Positions 8,799 through 16,784 of a stretch of 64,000 nucleotides of DNA are shown here, piece after piece. Under the pieces are notes generated by a model that was given only the letters and a program-made list of their open reading frames with translations, ran no database searches and was not told the origin of the DNA. A program made the position numbers and the translations under genes. Position 1 is the first letter of the stretch. Every line of letters starts with the position of its first letter. The stretch is from Chloroflexota bacterium. GTDB lineage: Bacteria; Chloroflexota; Anaerolineae; UBA1429. The stretch is from assembly GCA_012729455.1 (NCBI GenBank), contig JAAYDC010000019.1:62001-126000 (forward strand), written 5' to 3'.

Positions 8799-10019
8799 AT
8801 GAAATTATTGATTGTAGGGAATGGTGTCGCCGGCACGACCGCCGCACGGTTGGCTGCCGAGCGTGATCCGAGTGCCGAGATCCACCTCTATGGCGATGAG
8901 CCCCACCTCTACTATCCGCGCCCGCGTCTGATCAATTACCTGGTCGGCGAACTTTCACCTGAAACACTGCCGCAATACCCGCAGAAGTGGTATGACAAGC
9001 GCAACATCCACACCCACATCGGCCAGGCGTTAAGCAGCATCAACCCCAACGAGCATCAGGTTGAGCTGACTGATGGCTCACTCGTCGATTATGACAAGCT
9101 GATCCTGGCCAACGGCGCCTGCAGCTTTATTCCGCCGATTACAGGCTCGCAGCTGGAAGGCGTGGTATCATTGCGCACCTGGCAAGATGCTGACAAAATC
9201 CGCGCCCTGGCCAGGCCCGGCGCACATGCCGTGGTATTGGGCGGCGGATTGCTGGGGCTGGACCTGGCGGCGGCGCTGTGCGCCCTGCAGACGCACGTCA
9301 CGGTGGTAGAGATGATGCCCCGCCTCCTGCCCCGCCAGCTGGATGAACAAGGTGCGCTGGTGTTGACCGAGATGCTCACCAAGCGCTGTATGCACATTAT
9401 CGTCGGGGACCAGTGCCAGGAGGTCTGCGGCCAAGAACGCGTCGAACGCGTCAAGCTCAAGAGCGGCATGGTGCTGCCGGTTGATCTGGTGGCGATCTCG
9501 GCGGGCATCCGCCCCAACATTGCGCTGGCACAGACGGCTGGCATCACCTGTAACCGCGGTGTGGTGGTTGACGACCTGATGCAGACCAGTGCCAAGGATG
9601 TGTATGCTATCGGAGATGTGGCCGAACACGGCCAGCTGGTGCTGGGGATCATCCCAGTCGCCCTCGCCCAAGCCAAGATCGCCGTAGGGGCCGTTTTTGG
9701 GGATAGCACCATCTATATACCGATTGTGCCCAGCACCACGCTCAAGGTCACCGGGATTGACCTGGTATCGATGGGTGATATACACGCAGCAAGTGATGAT
9801 ATCCGTGAGGTACGCGTCACCGATTCGGCGGCTGGCATCTACAAGAAACTGGTGATCCGTAATGGCGTCGTAATTGGAGCGATCCTCCTCGGAGACCTGC
9901 GCCAAGCGCGCACCGCTGCCGCCCTCATTGAAAAGAAACTGGATGTGTCGGGTGTCGAGGAACGCCTTCTGGACAAAGGTTTTGACCCCGCCGGCCTGGA
10001 GCCAAGAAAGGGAGATTAA
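8799..10019 (+). CDS. FAD/NAD(P)-dependent oxidoreductase (NADH-rubredoxin reductase-like)
   Basis: 406 residues of the pyridine-nucleotide-disulfide reductase superfamily. The FAD site is at the start (VGNGVAGTTAARLAAERD), the NAD(P) site GGGLLGLDLAAAL is near 147-160, and the second FAD motif YAIGDVAEHG is near 267. There is no redox-active CxxC, which argues against a disulfide reductase and fits rubredoxin or ferredoxin reductases. The position right after rubredoxin supports transfer of NADH electrons to rubredoxin and on to the ferritin-like proteins. The stop is one base before the next start. Confidence 0.88.
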   Translation: MKLLIVGNGVAGTTAARLAAERDPSAEIHLYGDEPHLYYPRPRLINYLVGELSPETLPQYPQKWYDKRNIHTHIGQALSSINPNEHQVELTDGSLVDYDKLILANGACSFIPPITGSQLEGVVSLRTWQDADKIRALARPGAHAVVLGGGLLGLDLAAALCALQTHVTVVEMMPRLLPRQLDEQGALVLTEMLTKRCMHIIVGDQCQEVCGQERVERVKLKSGMVLPVDLVAISAGIRPNIALAQTAGITCNRGVVVDDLMQTSAKDVYAIGDVAEHGQLVLGIIPVALAQAKIAVGAVFGDSTIYIPIVPSTTLKVTGIDLVSMGDIHAASDDIREVRVTDSAAGIYKKLVIRNGVVIGAILLGDLRQARTAAALIEKKLDVSGVEERLLDKGFDPAGLEPRKGD

Positions 10020-10020
10020 T

Positions 10021-10959
10021 ATGACCAATAAAGAGCTGCTGGAACTGCTGCAAGAGGACTTTCGCGGCGAGCACCAGGCCATCGTCGAATACCTGATGCA
10101 CGCCTATGAAATCGGCGAGAGCGGACTGGCATGTGAGATCGAAAAGATCGCCCGCCAGGAAATGTATCACCTAGATTGGCTGGCTGACGAGATTGTCGAA
10201 TTGGGCGGCATGCCCGGCATGACCCCGCTGGAACCCGACTTTACACCGCTCACTCCGGCCGAGCACATGCTGCGCGATGTCGAGCGTGAGGAAGAGACGA
10301 TCAAGCGTTATCGCGACCACACCAAGGTGATTGATGATCCCAAGATCAGGCTGGTGCTTTCGCGCATCCTGCACGACGAGGTCGTACACCAAGAGCAGTT
10401 CGAGCACCTCGCCGAAGAAGCCAAAGAACACAAGAGTGTCATTGAGCAGGCTATCAAGGAAGAAGGCAGTCCTGACCAGCGTATGACGGATATCTTTAAC
10501 GAGGGCATCCGCCACGAATACACTGTCGCGCTGCAATACCTCTTTCACAAATTCATGTCCAGGGACAAGGAACGCAGCGAAGAGCTGTTCGATATCGCCA
10601 TCAACGAGATGCAGCACCTGGGCTGGCTATCGGAGGCGCTGGCAGAGCGCGGCGGCCGTCCTGACTTTACCAAAGGCGAGATGGTGCTGACCGAGCATGA
10701 CGAAACCAACATCAAGGCGGATATCGCTATCGAGCGCCTGGTGACCAAGCAGTATTCCGAGCAAGCCCCCGAACTCCAGGACCCGGAAGTGCGCGCCCTG
10801 TTCGAACGCATCCGCGACCATGAAGTCTTCCACACCTCGCAGTTCAACAACATGCTGAAAGAGATCGAAAAAGAGGAAAATGCCGAGAAAATGGCCGCCG
10901 AAGCGGTAAAGAAAGCGGCCGAAAAACCCGAGATTCCCTCAGTTGGCAAGTTAAAGTAA
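10021..10959 (+). CDS. Tandem ferritin-like protein with encapsulin-targeting C-terminal peptide
   Basis: 312 residues, with two ferritin-like four-helix domains in one chain. Domain 1 (about 1-150) has GEHQAIVEYLMHAYE, a Glu-x2-His pair in ARQEMYHLDWLADE and EVVHQEQFEHLAEE. Domain 2 (about 155-285) repeats the pattern with RHEYTVALQYLFHKF, INEMQHLGWLSEALAE and DHEVFHTSQFNNML. After a Lys/Glu/Ala-rich linker the chain ends EIPSVGKLK, which matches the family 1 cargo-loading consensus (x-T/S-V-G-x-L-K/R). The encapsulin gene follows 28 bases later. I infer that this is the encapsulated cargo, oxidising and storing iron inside the shell. The frame continues upstream within the previous gene, but ATG 10021 is chosen because it follows that stop and has AAGGGAG before it. 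Confidence 0.88.
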   Translation: MTNKELLELLQEDFRGEHQAIVEYLMHAYEIGESGLACEIEKIARQEMYHLDWLADEIVELGGMPGMTPLEPDFTPLTPAEHMLRDVEREEETIKRYRDHTKVIDDPKIRLVLSRILHDEVVHQEQFEHLAEEAKEHKSVIEQAIKEEGSPDQRMTDIFNEGIRHEYTVALQYLFHKFMSRDKERSEELFDIAINEMQHLGWLSEALAERGGRPDFTKGEMVLTEHDETNIKADIAIERLVTKQYSEQAPELQDPEVRALFERIRDHEVFHTSQFNNMLKEIEKEENAEKMAAEAVKKAAEKPEIPSVGKLK

Positions 10960-10987
10960 TAGTATTCGAGACGCAAGGAGACTCATC

Positions 10988-11764
10988 ATGTACGAGTTTT
11001 TGCTCCGCGAAGACGCTCCGTTCGAGCCCGAGTTGTGGGCCAAGATCGATGCGATGGTGGTTGAGGTAATCAAATCCGCCATAGTCGGCCGTCGCTTTGT
11101 CAACATGGTCGGTCCATTAGGCTGGGGTACAGAGGTAGCGCCGTTGACCAGGTTCGCCGAAGACGAAGGCGCGTGGGTAGCCCAAGATGCCGTCTATCAG
11201 CCGTTGGTAGAGATCGCCGCAGACGCACTCATCCGCGGCAAGCACCTGGCTGTGGCACAAGCCAGCCCATATAGCGTGGATCTTGGAGCTGTTGCCCTGG
11301 CCGCCACGCAGGTCGCCAGAGAAGAGGACCGCCTGGTATTGGGCGGTCTGCTCGAAGCCGGCAAAAAGAACGTCATCAAGCTGGGCGATGCTGCAGAGTT
11401 CGGTGCAACCTATAAAGCGGCTACCGCAGCGGTAGCACAAATCGCCAACAACGGCTTTGACGGCCCCTACACCATGGTGCTCAACCCCAGCCGGTTTGCC
11501 CAGATCGCCGGATTGATGCACCAGGGCTACCAAGAGCTAAAGATGGTCGAGCAGCTCATGCGCGGCGGCATCTTTCAGACCAACGTGATGCCCGCCGACC
11601 GCATCCTGGTGGTATCAGCCAAGAGCTGGGCTTTTGACATGGTAGTTGGGCAGGATGCCGTCACCGCCTGGCTGGGCAACAATGGGCTCGACCATCAACT
11701 GCGCGTCTTTGAGACGGTGCTCTTGAGGGTCAAGCTGCCTGGAGCGATCGCCGTTATCAACTAG
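10988..11764 (+). CDS. Encapsulin shell protein (family 1, linocin M18-like)
   Basis: 258 residues, HK97 phage-like fold, self-assembling into a protein nanocompartment. Visible family features are the N-terminal helix that binds cargo peptides (LLREDAPFEPELWAKID), the conserved GRRFVNMVGPLGWGTE block, the A-domain segment (GPYTMVLNPSRFAQI) and the late GGIFQTNVMPADRILVVS and AWLGNNGLDHQLRVFETVLLRV region. AAGGAG lies about 7 bases before the ATG. The length is slightly below the usual 265-270. It is cotranscribed with its predicted cargo upstream. Confidence 0.95.
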   Translation: MYEFLLREDAPFEPELWAKIDAMVVEVIKSAIVGRRFVNMVGPLGWGTEVAPLTRFAEDEGAWVAQDAVYQPLVEIAADALIRGKHLAVAQASPYSVDLGAVALAATQVAREEDRLVLGGLLEAGKKNVIKLGDAAEFGATYKAATAAVAQIANNGFDGPYTMVLNPSRFAQIAGLMHQGYQELKMVEQLMRGGIFQTNVMPADRILVVSAKSWAFDMVVGQDAVTAWLGNNGLDHQLRVFETVLLRVKLPGAIAVIN

Positions 11765-11825
11765 CCTGTATCATGTGCGTCGCGGCGCACTCTAACCAAT
11801 CTGCAGTTCATTGGAACCGATTGCC

Positions 11826-12527
11826 ATGATTATTAACGATATGGCTTTCCGCATCGGCGGTGAAGCTGGTCAGGGCTTGGAATCGAGCGGTTCAGCTTTT
11901 TCCAAAGCGCTGATCCGTGCCGGTCTGCACGTCGTCGCCGTGCCGGATGCCTACTCGCGCATCCGCGGCGGCCACAACTTTATGACCATCCGTGCCAACC
12001 GCGAACCAGTTTATGCCGCTGCCGAAGGCATCCAAGTATTGATCGCCCTGAATGCCGAAACTATCCAGCGCCATCTGAACACGATGGTGCCCGGATCGGC
12101 GCTGATCTGCGATGCCGGGCTCGAGTTCGACCGCTCGGTCTTGGACGGGCGCGATATCAGGCTGGTGGATGCGCCGCTCCTGGAGATAGCCAGAACCGAG
12201 GGCAACGAGCTGATGATCAACACCGCCAGCGTGGCGGTAGCAGCCGGGCTGACGGGCTTTGATATCAAGTACATCCTGAGCGTCATCTCGGAGGGCTTTG
12301 ACCGCCAAGGTACCGACATCGCGAAGGCGAACTACCACGTGGCTGAAGCTGCCTACAAATGGGCAGCCGAGAACCATCCGGGTTTTGGCTGGCAACTTAA
12401 GGCCATCGAAGGTCCCAAGCGCGTCACCATCAACGCCAACCAGGCATTTGCCATGGGCGCGTTGATGGCGGGCTGCAAGTTTGTTGCGGATTATCCAATG
12501 ACGCCCACCACGCCGGTACTCGAGTAA
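11826..12527 (+). CDS. korA: 2-oxoacid:ferredoxin oxidoreductase gamma-alpha subunit, N-terminal part (interrupted by in-frame TAA)
   Basis: This is the first part of a KorA-type subunit that, with KorB, makes acyl-CoA and CO2 from a 2-oxoacid with reduction of ferredoxin. The gamma domain (FRIGGEAGQGLESSG near the start, then YSRIRGGHNF) is followed by the start of the alpha domain (ANQAFAMGALMAGCKFVADYPMTPTTPVLE). At 12525-12527 a TAA falls where family members have Tyr (E-Y-F). The same frame continues without a break to 13562. A TAC/TAT to TAA change, or a sequence error, is the simplest reason. A start at TTG 11811 is also possible; ATG 11826 is preferred, but no clear ribosome binding site is seen. 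Confidence 0.85.
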   Translation: MIINDMAFRIGGEAGQGLESSGSAFSKALIRAGLHVVAVPDAYSRIRGGHNFMTIRANREPVYAAAEGIQVLIALNAETIQRHLNTMVPGSALICDAGLEFDRSVLDGRDIRLVDAPLLEIARTEGNELMINTASVAVAAGLTGFDIKYILSVISEGFDRQGTDIAKANYHVAEAAYKWAAENHPGFGWQLKAIEGPKRVTINANQAFAMGALMAGCKFVADYPMTPTTPVLE

Positions 12528-12554
12528 TTTGCCGCACACGAAGAAAAATGGGGT

Positions 12555-13562
12555 GTGGTGTTCAAGCAGGCCGAAAGCGAGATCGCGGCCATTAACATGG
12601 TGGTCGGAGCGGCCAACTCGGGCGTGCGTGCCATGACAGCCACCTCGGGCGGCGGGTTTGACCTGATGACCGAAGGTCTTTCGCTGGCAGCCATGTTTGA
12701 AACACCGCTGGTGATCCTGCTGGGGCAGCGCCCCGGCCCGGCTACCGGTCTGCCGACGCGCTCGAACCAGCCTGATCTGAACCTGGCCATGTATGCCGGC
12801 CATGGCGAGTTCACCCGCGTGATTATCTCTCCGCATACCGTGCAAGAGTTTTATCATAGCGCCATCCGGGCATTTAACCTGGCAGATATCCTGCAGTGTC
12901 AGGTGATCGTGATGAGCGACCAACAGATCGCCTCATCGCTGTTTGGCATCGATATGGATGCCTTCCAGATGCAAGACACCTTGATCGACCGCGGCAAGCT
13001 GCTCACAGCCGAACAGGTCGACGCCATGCCCGACTATAAGCGGTACAAGTTGACCGAGGACGGCATCTCACCACGCGCGATCGCCGGCAGCAGCGCCAAT
13101 GCCATCTTCCTGACAACCAGTGACGAGCATGACGAGCGCGGTGCCATCACCGAAGGTGCCGAGATGGCTGCCAGAATGGCCGACAAGCGCCTGGCCAAAG
13201 CCAAGGTAGCCGAGAGCCTGATGCGCCCGCCCTTCTGCTACGGCCCCGAAGAGGCCGATATCACCTTTGTATGCTGGGGCACGACTTTTGGTCCGGTGGT
13301 CGAGAGCGTGAAACAACTCGAGACGCAGGGAACGAGCGCCAACGTGGTCTGCTTTGTGGATATCTGGCCCTTCCTGGTTCAGGCTGCACAGCACGCCCTG
13401 GATGGCGCCAAGCGCCTGGTGGGCGTTGAGCAGAATAAAACGGCGCAGTTCATGCACCTCTTGCGGGCCGAGACGGGCATCGAAATGCAGCAGATCATCA
13501 CGAAATACGACGGCCGCAGGATGACCCCCGAGTACATCCTGGGGATTCTGGAGGTCAAGTAA
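12555..13562 (+). CDS. korA: 2-oxoacid:ferredoxin oxidoreductase gamma-alpha subunit, C-terminal part
   Basis: This is the continuation of the korA frame after the TAA at 12525; coding potential resumes immediately at 12528 (FAAHEEKWG). It carries the alpha-domain pyrimidine-binding region (VGAANSGVRAMTATSGGGFDLM), the LGQRPGPATGLPTRSNQPDL block, and domain III with VCWGTTFGPVVESVKQLE. The internal GTG at 12555 would be the only start if the stop is real, and a separate functional protein from there is unlikely. Read as one gene, KorA would be about 578 residues from ATG 11826, a normal length for a gamma-alpha fusion. Confidence 0.85.
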   Translation: MVFKQAESEIAAINMVVGAANSGVRAMTATSGGGFDLMTEGLSLAAMFETPLVILLGQRPGPATGLPTRSNQPDLNLAMYAGHGEFTRVIISPHTVQEFYHSAIRAFNLADILQCQVIVMSDQQIASSLFGIDMDAFQMQDTLIDRGKLLTAEQVDAMPDYKRYKLTEDGISPRAIAGSSANAIFLTTSDEHDERGAITEGAEMAARMADKRLAKAKVAESLMRPPFCYGPEEADITFVCWGTTFGPVVESVKQLETQGTSANVVCFVDIWPFLVQAAQHALDGAKRLVGVEQNKTAQFMHLLRAETGIEMQQIITKYDGRRMTPEYILGILEVK

Positions 13563-13563
13563 G

Positions 13564-14169
13564 ATGTCGACCGTACAGGATTTCAGTAATGATATTCGAC
13601 CGACCTGGTGCCCCGGCTGCGGTAACTATGGCATCTGGAATGCCATCAAGCGCGCTCTGGTGGCCGCTGAGCTCGAACCGCGCGATGTGATGATGGTTAC
13701 CGGCATCGGCTGCGGCAGCAAGATGCCCAACTATATGCACATTCCTGGTCTGAACGGCCTGTACGGTCGCACCCTGGCTTTGGCTACCGGCTACAAGCTG
13801 GCCAACCACGGTAAAAAGGTCATCACCGTGCACGGCGATGGTGATGGCTACTCGATGGGCGGCAACCACCTCATGCATACCGTACGCCGCAACATCGGCA
13901 TCGTGGATATTATCCAGGATAACCATGTGTATGCCCTCACGCGCGGACAGTACTCGCCTACCAGCCGCTCTGGCTGGGTGACGCGCACCTCGCCGGAAGG
14001 CACCATCGAAAAGCCGCTCAACCCGCTGGCCATGGCGCTCACGCAGGGAGCCACCTTTGTGGCGCGCAGCTTTGGATGTTGCCGGATTGGCGGACCTGAT
14101 CGTCAAGGCGCTCAACCATCGCGGCTATGCGCTGATCGACGTGATGCAGGTGTGTGTTTCGTTCAATAG
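13564..14169 (+). CDS. korB: 2-oxoacid:ferredoxin oxidoreductase beta subunit, N-terminal part (frameshifted)
   Basis: The thiamine-diphosphate-binding beta subunit, starting directly after korA. It has the iron-sulfur/TPP start TWCPGCGNYGIWNA, the ITGIGC-like block (VTGIGCGSKMPNY), the TPP motif GDGDGYSMGGNH and DNHVYALTRGQYSPTS. Homology stops at about 14074 (VARSF); from there the frame gives a nonsense tail ending at 14169. The true continuation is in the +1-shifted frame from about 14075 (GAT GTT GCC). The change is equal to one extra base or five missing bases. Confidence 0.85.
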   Translation: MSTVQDFSNDIRPTWCPGCGNYGIWNAIKRALVAAELEPRDVMMVTGIGCGSKMPNYMHIPGLNGLYGRTLALATGYKLANHGKKVITVHGDGDGYSMGGNHLMHTVRRNIGIVDIIQDNHVYALTRGQYSPTSRSGWVTRTSPEGTIEKPLNPLAMALTQGATFVARSFGCCRIGGPDRQGAQPSRLCADRRDAGVCFVQ

Positions 14170-14437
14170 ATCGATGGGTTACGAGTGGTACCGCGACAAC
14201 ACCTACCAGCTCACGGATACCGGGCACGATTCGAACGACCGCATGGCTGCGATCGAGCGCGCGCTCGAATACCCCGGTGGTGAGGGCAAAATCCCGCTGG
14301 GCATTTTCTACCAAAACAATGATACGCCCAGCTATGAAGAGCAGGTGCCGGTACTGGAAGCCGGCCCCCTGGCGGATCAACCGCTGCGCAAATATCCGAT
14401 CGAAAAATACCGCGAGTTGCTGGACGAGTTATTTTAG
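14057..14437 (+). CDS. korB: 2-oxoacid:ferredoxin oxidoreductase beta subunit, C-terminal part (frameshifted)
   Basis: This holds the remainder of KorB in a shifted frame; the homologous part begins near 14075 (DVAGLADLIVKALNHRG). It contains the conserved LIDVMQVCVSFN region with the cysteine of the third iron-sulfur ligand set, and IPLGIFYQNNDTPSYEEQ before the end. Joined to the upstream piece it gives a subunit of about 290 residues, the usual KorB size. The lesion sits in one gene of a pair whose partner also has a stop, so both may be pseudogenes, or both may be errors of a single-source assembly. Confidence 0.82.
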   Translation: MWRAALDVAGLADLIVKALNHRGYALIDVMQVCVSFNRSMGYEWYRDNTYQLTDTGHDSNDRMAAIERALEYPGGEGKIPLGIFYQNNDTPSYEEQVPVLEAGPLADQPLRKYPIEKYRELLDELF

Positions 14438-14442
14438 GCCTT

Positions 14443-14949
14443 ATGCAAGTCATTGTATATACTACCCGGACTTGACCCTACTGCTATCAGGTGAAAGAGT
14501 TTCTTTCACAACGCGGGGTCGAGTTCAGCGAGCGTAATGTCGCCGAAGACGCGGCTGCAGCTGCCGAGATGGTGCAGATCAGCCAGCAGCGCGGTGTGCC
14601 CGTCACGGTGATCGATGGCCAGGCGGTGGTCGGGTTCGACTGGCCGCGCCTGGAGCGGCTGCTAGCACAGGCTCAGAAGCCGCGCCTCGGAGCCAGCGTG
14701 GCAGACGCCGAACGCGTGCAGGGCGCAGTACCAGGTGTCAGAGGCGCCTATATCGGGCGGGTGCGGGCAGGTGGGTTGGCGGAGCAGGCCGGGCTCCAGA
14801 GCGGCGATGTGATCACCGCCATTGGATCTCACGCAGTGCACAGCGCCGACGAGCTGGCCAGTATTGTGACGCGCATCGCGCCGGGCCAGACGGTGCGCAT
14901 CACATATACACGGTCAGGCAACATATATGAGTCGAGTATTCGGATCTAG
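14443..14949 (+). CDS. Predicted selenoprotein: glutaredoxin-like domain (UPYC) fused to a PDZ domain
   Basis: 168 residues if TGA at 14473-14475 is read as selenocysteine. The N-terminus MQVIVYTTRT is a textbook first strand of a glutaredoxin/NrdH-like fold; next comes TGA-P-Y-C, so Sec11 replaces the first cysteine of the CPYC redox motif. The sequence after the TGA stays fully homologous (YQVKEFLSQRGVEFSERNV, then the cis-proline GVPVTVIDG at 51-59 and VVGFD). Residues about 84-168 are a PDZ domain (YIGRVRAGGLAEQAGLQSGDVITAI). A perfect hairpin lies at 14491-14509. Gene callers would start at GTG 14491 and lose the active site. The ATG is five bases after the korB stop. The UGA as a simple mutation is the alternative, but the motif position and hairpin argue for Sec. 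Confidence 0.88.
14491..14509 (+). promoter_or_regulatory. Predicted bacterial SECIS hairpin in the glutaredoxin-PDZ gene
   Basis: GTGAAAG (14491-14497), loop AGTTT (14498-14502), CTTTCAC (14503-14509): seven perfect pairs with G at loop position 2, followed by U. The loop G is 24 bases after the TGA, inside the 16-37 base window known for bacterial SECIS elements recognised by SelB. Confidence 0.75.
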
Positions 14950-14966
14950 ATCATTAGGAGGAACGA

Positions 14967-15452
14967 ATGTCCGCTACCGATAGCTTACAGATTCTAAGTC
15001 AAGCCGTCAAGCTCGAGACAGAAGGGTTAGCCTTTTACCTCGAGGCCGCCGAAAAGACTGCCGACCCCAAGGCCAAAGCCCTGTTTCTCTCGTTGGCCGA
15101 CGATGAGCGCATGCACAAAGAGGTGATCCTCTCGCAGCTGCATGCCATCGAGGATAACGGCGCCTATGTGCTGCTGCCCGATATCAAGGTCGTGTCGATC
15201 GACCTCGACCAGCCGATCTTCCCCCCTGACTCCTCAGCCGTCGAAGAGGCAATCGGCCAGAACGCCACCGAACAAGACGCGCTGTTTGTTGGCATTGAAA
15301 TGGAGATCAAATCCTACGAGCTCTACCGCAAACAGGCCCAGCAGATCGAGGGCGCCGCTCAGCAGATGTTCCGCTGGCTGGCAAGTGCTGAACTGACGCA
15401 CTATAACCTGCTTATGTCGAGCTGGGAAGCTCTCAACGCACTCGGTGCGTAG
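14967..15452 (+). CDS. Ferritin-like (rubrerythrin-family) protein
   Basis: 161 residues, four-helix ferritin-like fold without a rubredoxin tail. Ligand-type motifs are LETEGLAFYLEAAEKT, DDERMHKEVILSQL, GIEMEIKSYELYRKQA and ASAELTHYNLLMSS. AGGAGG sits about 8 bases before the ATG. It resembles the next gene in length and pattern, suggesting a local duplication. Likely role: di-iron peroxide or oxygen reduction, inferred from neighbouring rubredoxin and flavoprotein genes. Confidence 0.85.
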   Translation: MSATDSLQILSQAVKLETEGLAFYLEAAEKTADPKAKALFLSLADDERMHKEVILSQLHAIEDNGAYVLLPDIKVVSIDLDQPIFPPDSSAVEEAIGQNATEQDALFVGIEMEIKSYELYRKQAQQIEGAAQQMFRWLASAELTHYNLLMSSWEALNALGA

Positions 15453-15479
15453 CTCTAGACCGTTGCAAAAAGGGGAGAA

Positions 15480-16010
15480 ATGAGCAACAACACGATTCCG
15501 GAAGCCCTCAAAAAGGGCATGACCACCGAGATATGGGGACTGAATTTCTACCGCCAGGCACTGGAGCGCACCAACGACGAAAGCGGTAAAGCGATCTTTG
15601 CCAGCCTGGTGAGCGAAGAAGAAGCCCATCTTGCTTACCTGATCGGCGAATACGCAGCCGTCGCGGGTGATAAGGGCAAGATTATCACCCGTGAAGACGC
15701 CATTGAGCTTGCCAAGAGCGTCCCGCCCACCGAGATCTTTCCGGAGGCCAGCCAGGCCGACCAGTTGATCGCCAAGAATGCAACCGACTTGCAGGTGCTG
15801 GAAATGGCGATGCAGTTCGAGCTCAAGGGCTTCAAGTTCTACGAGGTCGAGGCCGCCATAGCCGACACACCGGAAGCAAAATCGGTTTGGACCTTTTTAG
15901 CCGCCGCCGAGGACCGTCACTATACTTTTCTGCAAAAAACGCACGAATTCCTGGCCACTAAAGGCACCTGGTATTTCGACAATGAGGAAAAGCCCTTCTT
16001 TGAGGGCTGA
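15480..16010 (+). CDS. Ferritin-like (rubrerythrin-family) protein
   Basis: 176 residues. A second ferritin-like protein directly after the one at 14967, with the same motif order: MTTEIWGLNFYRQALERT, SEEEAHLAYLIGEYA, EMAMQFELKGFKFYEVEA and AAEDRHYTFLQKTHEF. AAAGGGGAG precedes the ATG. No encapsulin-targeting tail is seen (it ends NEEKPFFEG). Last gene of the operon, closed by the terminator at 16025-16057. Confidence 0.85.
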   Translation: MSNNTIPEALKKGMTTEIWGLNFYRQALERTNDESGKAIFASLVSEEEAHLAYLIGEYAAVAGDKGKIITREDAIELAKSVPPTEIFPEASQADQLIAKNATDLQVLEMAMQFELKGFKFYEVEAAIADTPEAKSVWTFLAAAEDRHYTFLQKTHEFLATKGTWYFDNEEKPFFEG

Positions 16011-16024
16011 TCCCTTGCAACAGC

Positions 16025-16057
16025 TGGCAGCCTGGCATTTACCAGGCTGCCATTTTT
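16025..16057 (+). terminator. Rho-independent terminator of the iron/redox operon
   Basis: TGGCAGCCTGG (16025-16035), loop CATTTA, CCAGGCTGCCA (16042-16052), then five T (16053-16057): eleven pairs and a U tract. Confidence 0.88.
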
Positions 16058-16073
16058 CGTATTTGGGGGCAGC

Positions 16074-16784
16074 TTGATTGGAACACTGATCAATGTTGGT
16101 ACTGTGATCGTTGGCGGGTCGTTGGGCACCCTGCTGGGTTCGCGCCTGCCCGAGCGGTTGCGCGAGACGGTTATGCACGGCCTGGGGCTCGTTACACTAG
16201 TGCTGGGCATTACCATGGCGATCACCACCAAAAACGTGTTGGTGGTGATGGGCAGCGTGCTCATCGGCGGGCTGTTGGGCGAGTGGTGGAACATCGACCA
16301 CGCGCTCGAACGCGCTTCTGAGTGGGTACACCGCCAGGTCGCCAAAAAGCTGCCCGCCAGCAGCCTGGGGCGCTTTAGCGAGGGGCTGATTACAGCCAGC
16401 CTGGTGTTTTGCATCGGCCCGATGACGCTGCTGGGCTCGATCCAGGATGGCCTGACGGGCGACTATACGTTACTGGCGATCAAATCGCTGCTCGACTTGT
16501 TTTCGTCGCTGATCTTTGCTTCGAGCCTGGGGATCGGGGTGGTCTTTGCCGCACTGGTCGTGTTGGTATATCAGGGCGCAATTACCCTGCTGGCGGTATA
16601 TGCCCAACAACTGCTCACCACCGCCATGATCAACGAGATGACCGCCACCGGCGGAGTGATGATCATCGCCATCGGGCTGCTGCTACTCGACCTGAAAAAG
16701 ATCCGCGTCGCCAACCTGCTGCCGGCGCTGTTTATCGCGCCGGCGATCGTGGCAATCCTGACAGCCCTGAATATTACGCTCTAG
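16074..16784 (+). CDS. DUF554 family membrane protein
   Basis: 236 residues, mostly hydrophobic, with about seven membrane segments. It shows the DUF554 (YdfK/YqgA-like) hallmarks: GTLINVGTVIVGGSLGTLLG at the N-terminus, LGLVTLVLGITMA, IGGLLGEWWNID and FCIGPMTLLGSIQDGLTGDY in the middle. The function of the family is not established; a transport role has been proposed. It starts with TTG 16074 (GGGGGCAGC before it), just after the terminator of the preceding operon. Confidence 0.9.
   Translation: MIGTLINVGTVIVGGSLGTLLGSRLPERLRETVMHGLGLVTLVLGITMAITTKNVLVVMGSVLIGGLLGEWWNIDHALERASEWVHRQVAKKLPASSLGRFSEGLITASLVFCIGPMTLLGSIQDGLTGDYTLLAIKSLLDLFSSLIFASSLGIGVVFAALVVLVYQGAITLLAVYAQQLLTTAMINEMTATGGVMIIAIGLLLLDLKKIRVANLLPALFIAPAIVAILTALNITL

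Noticed and set aside
12525-12527. korA TAA as a recoded codon
   Set aside because: Selenocysteine uses TGA and pyrrolysine uses TAG; homologues have Tyr here. Mutation or error is enough.
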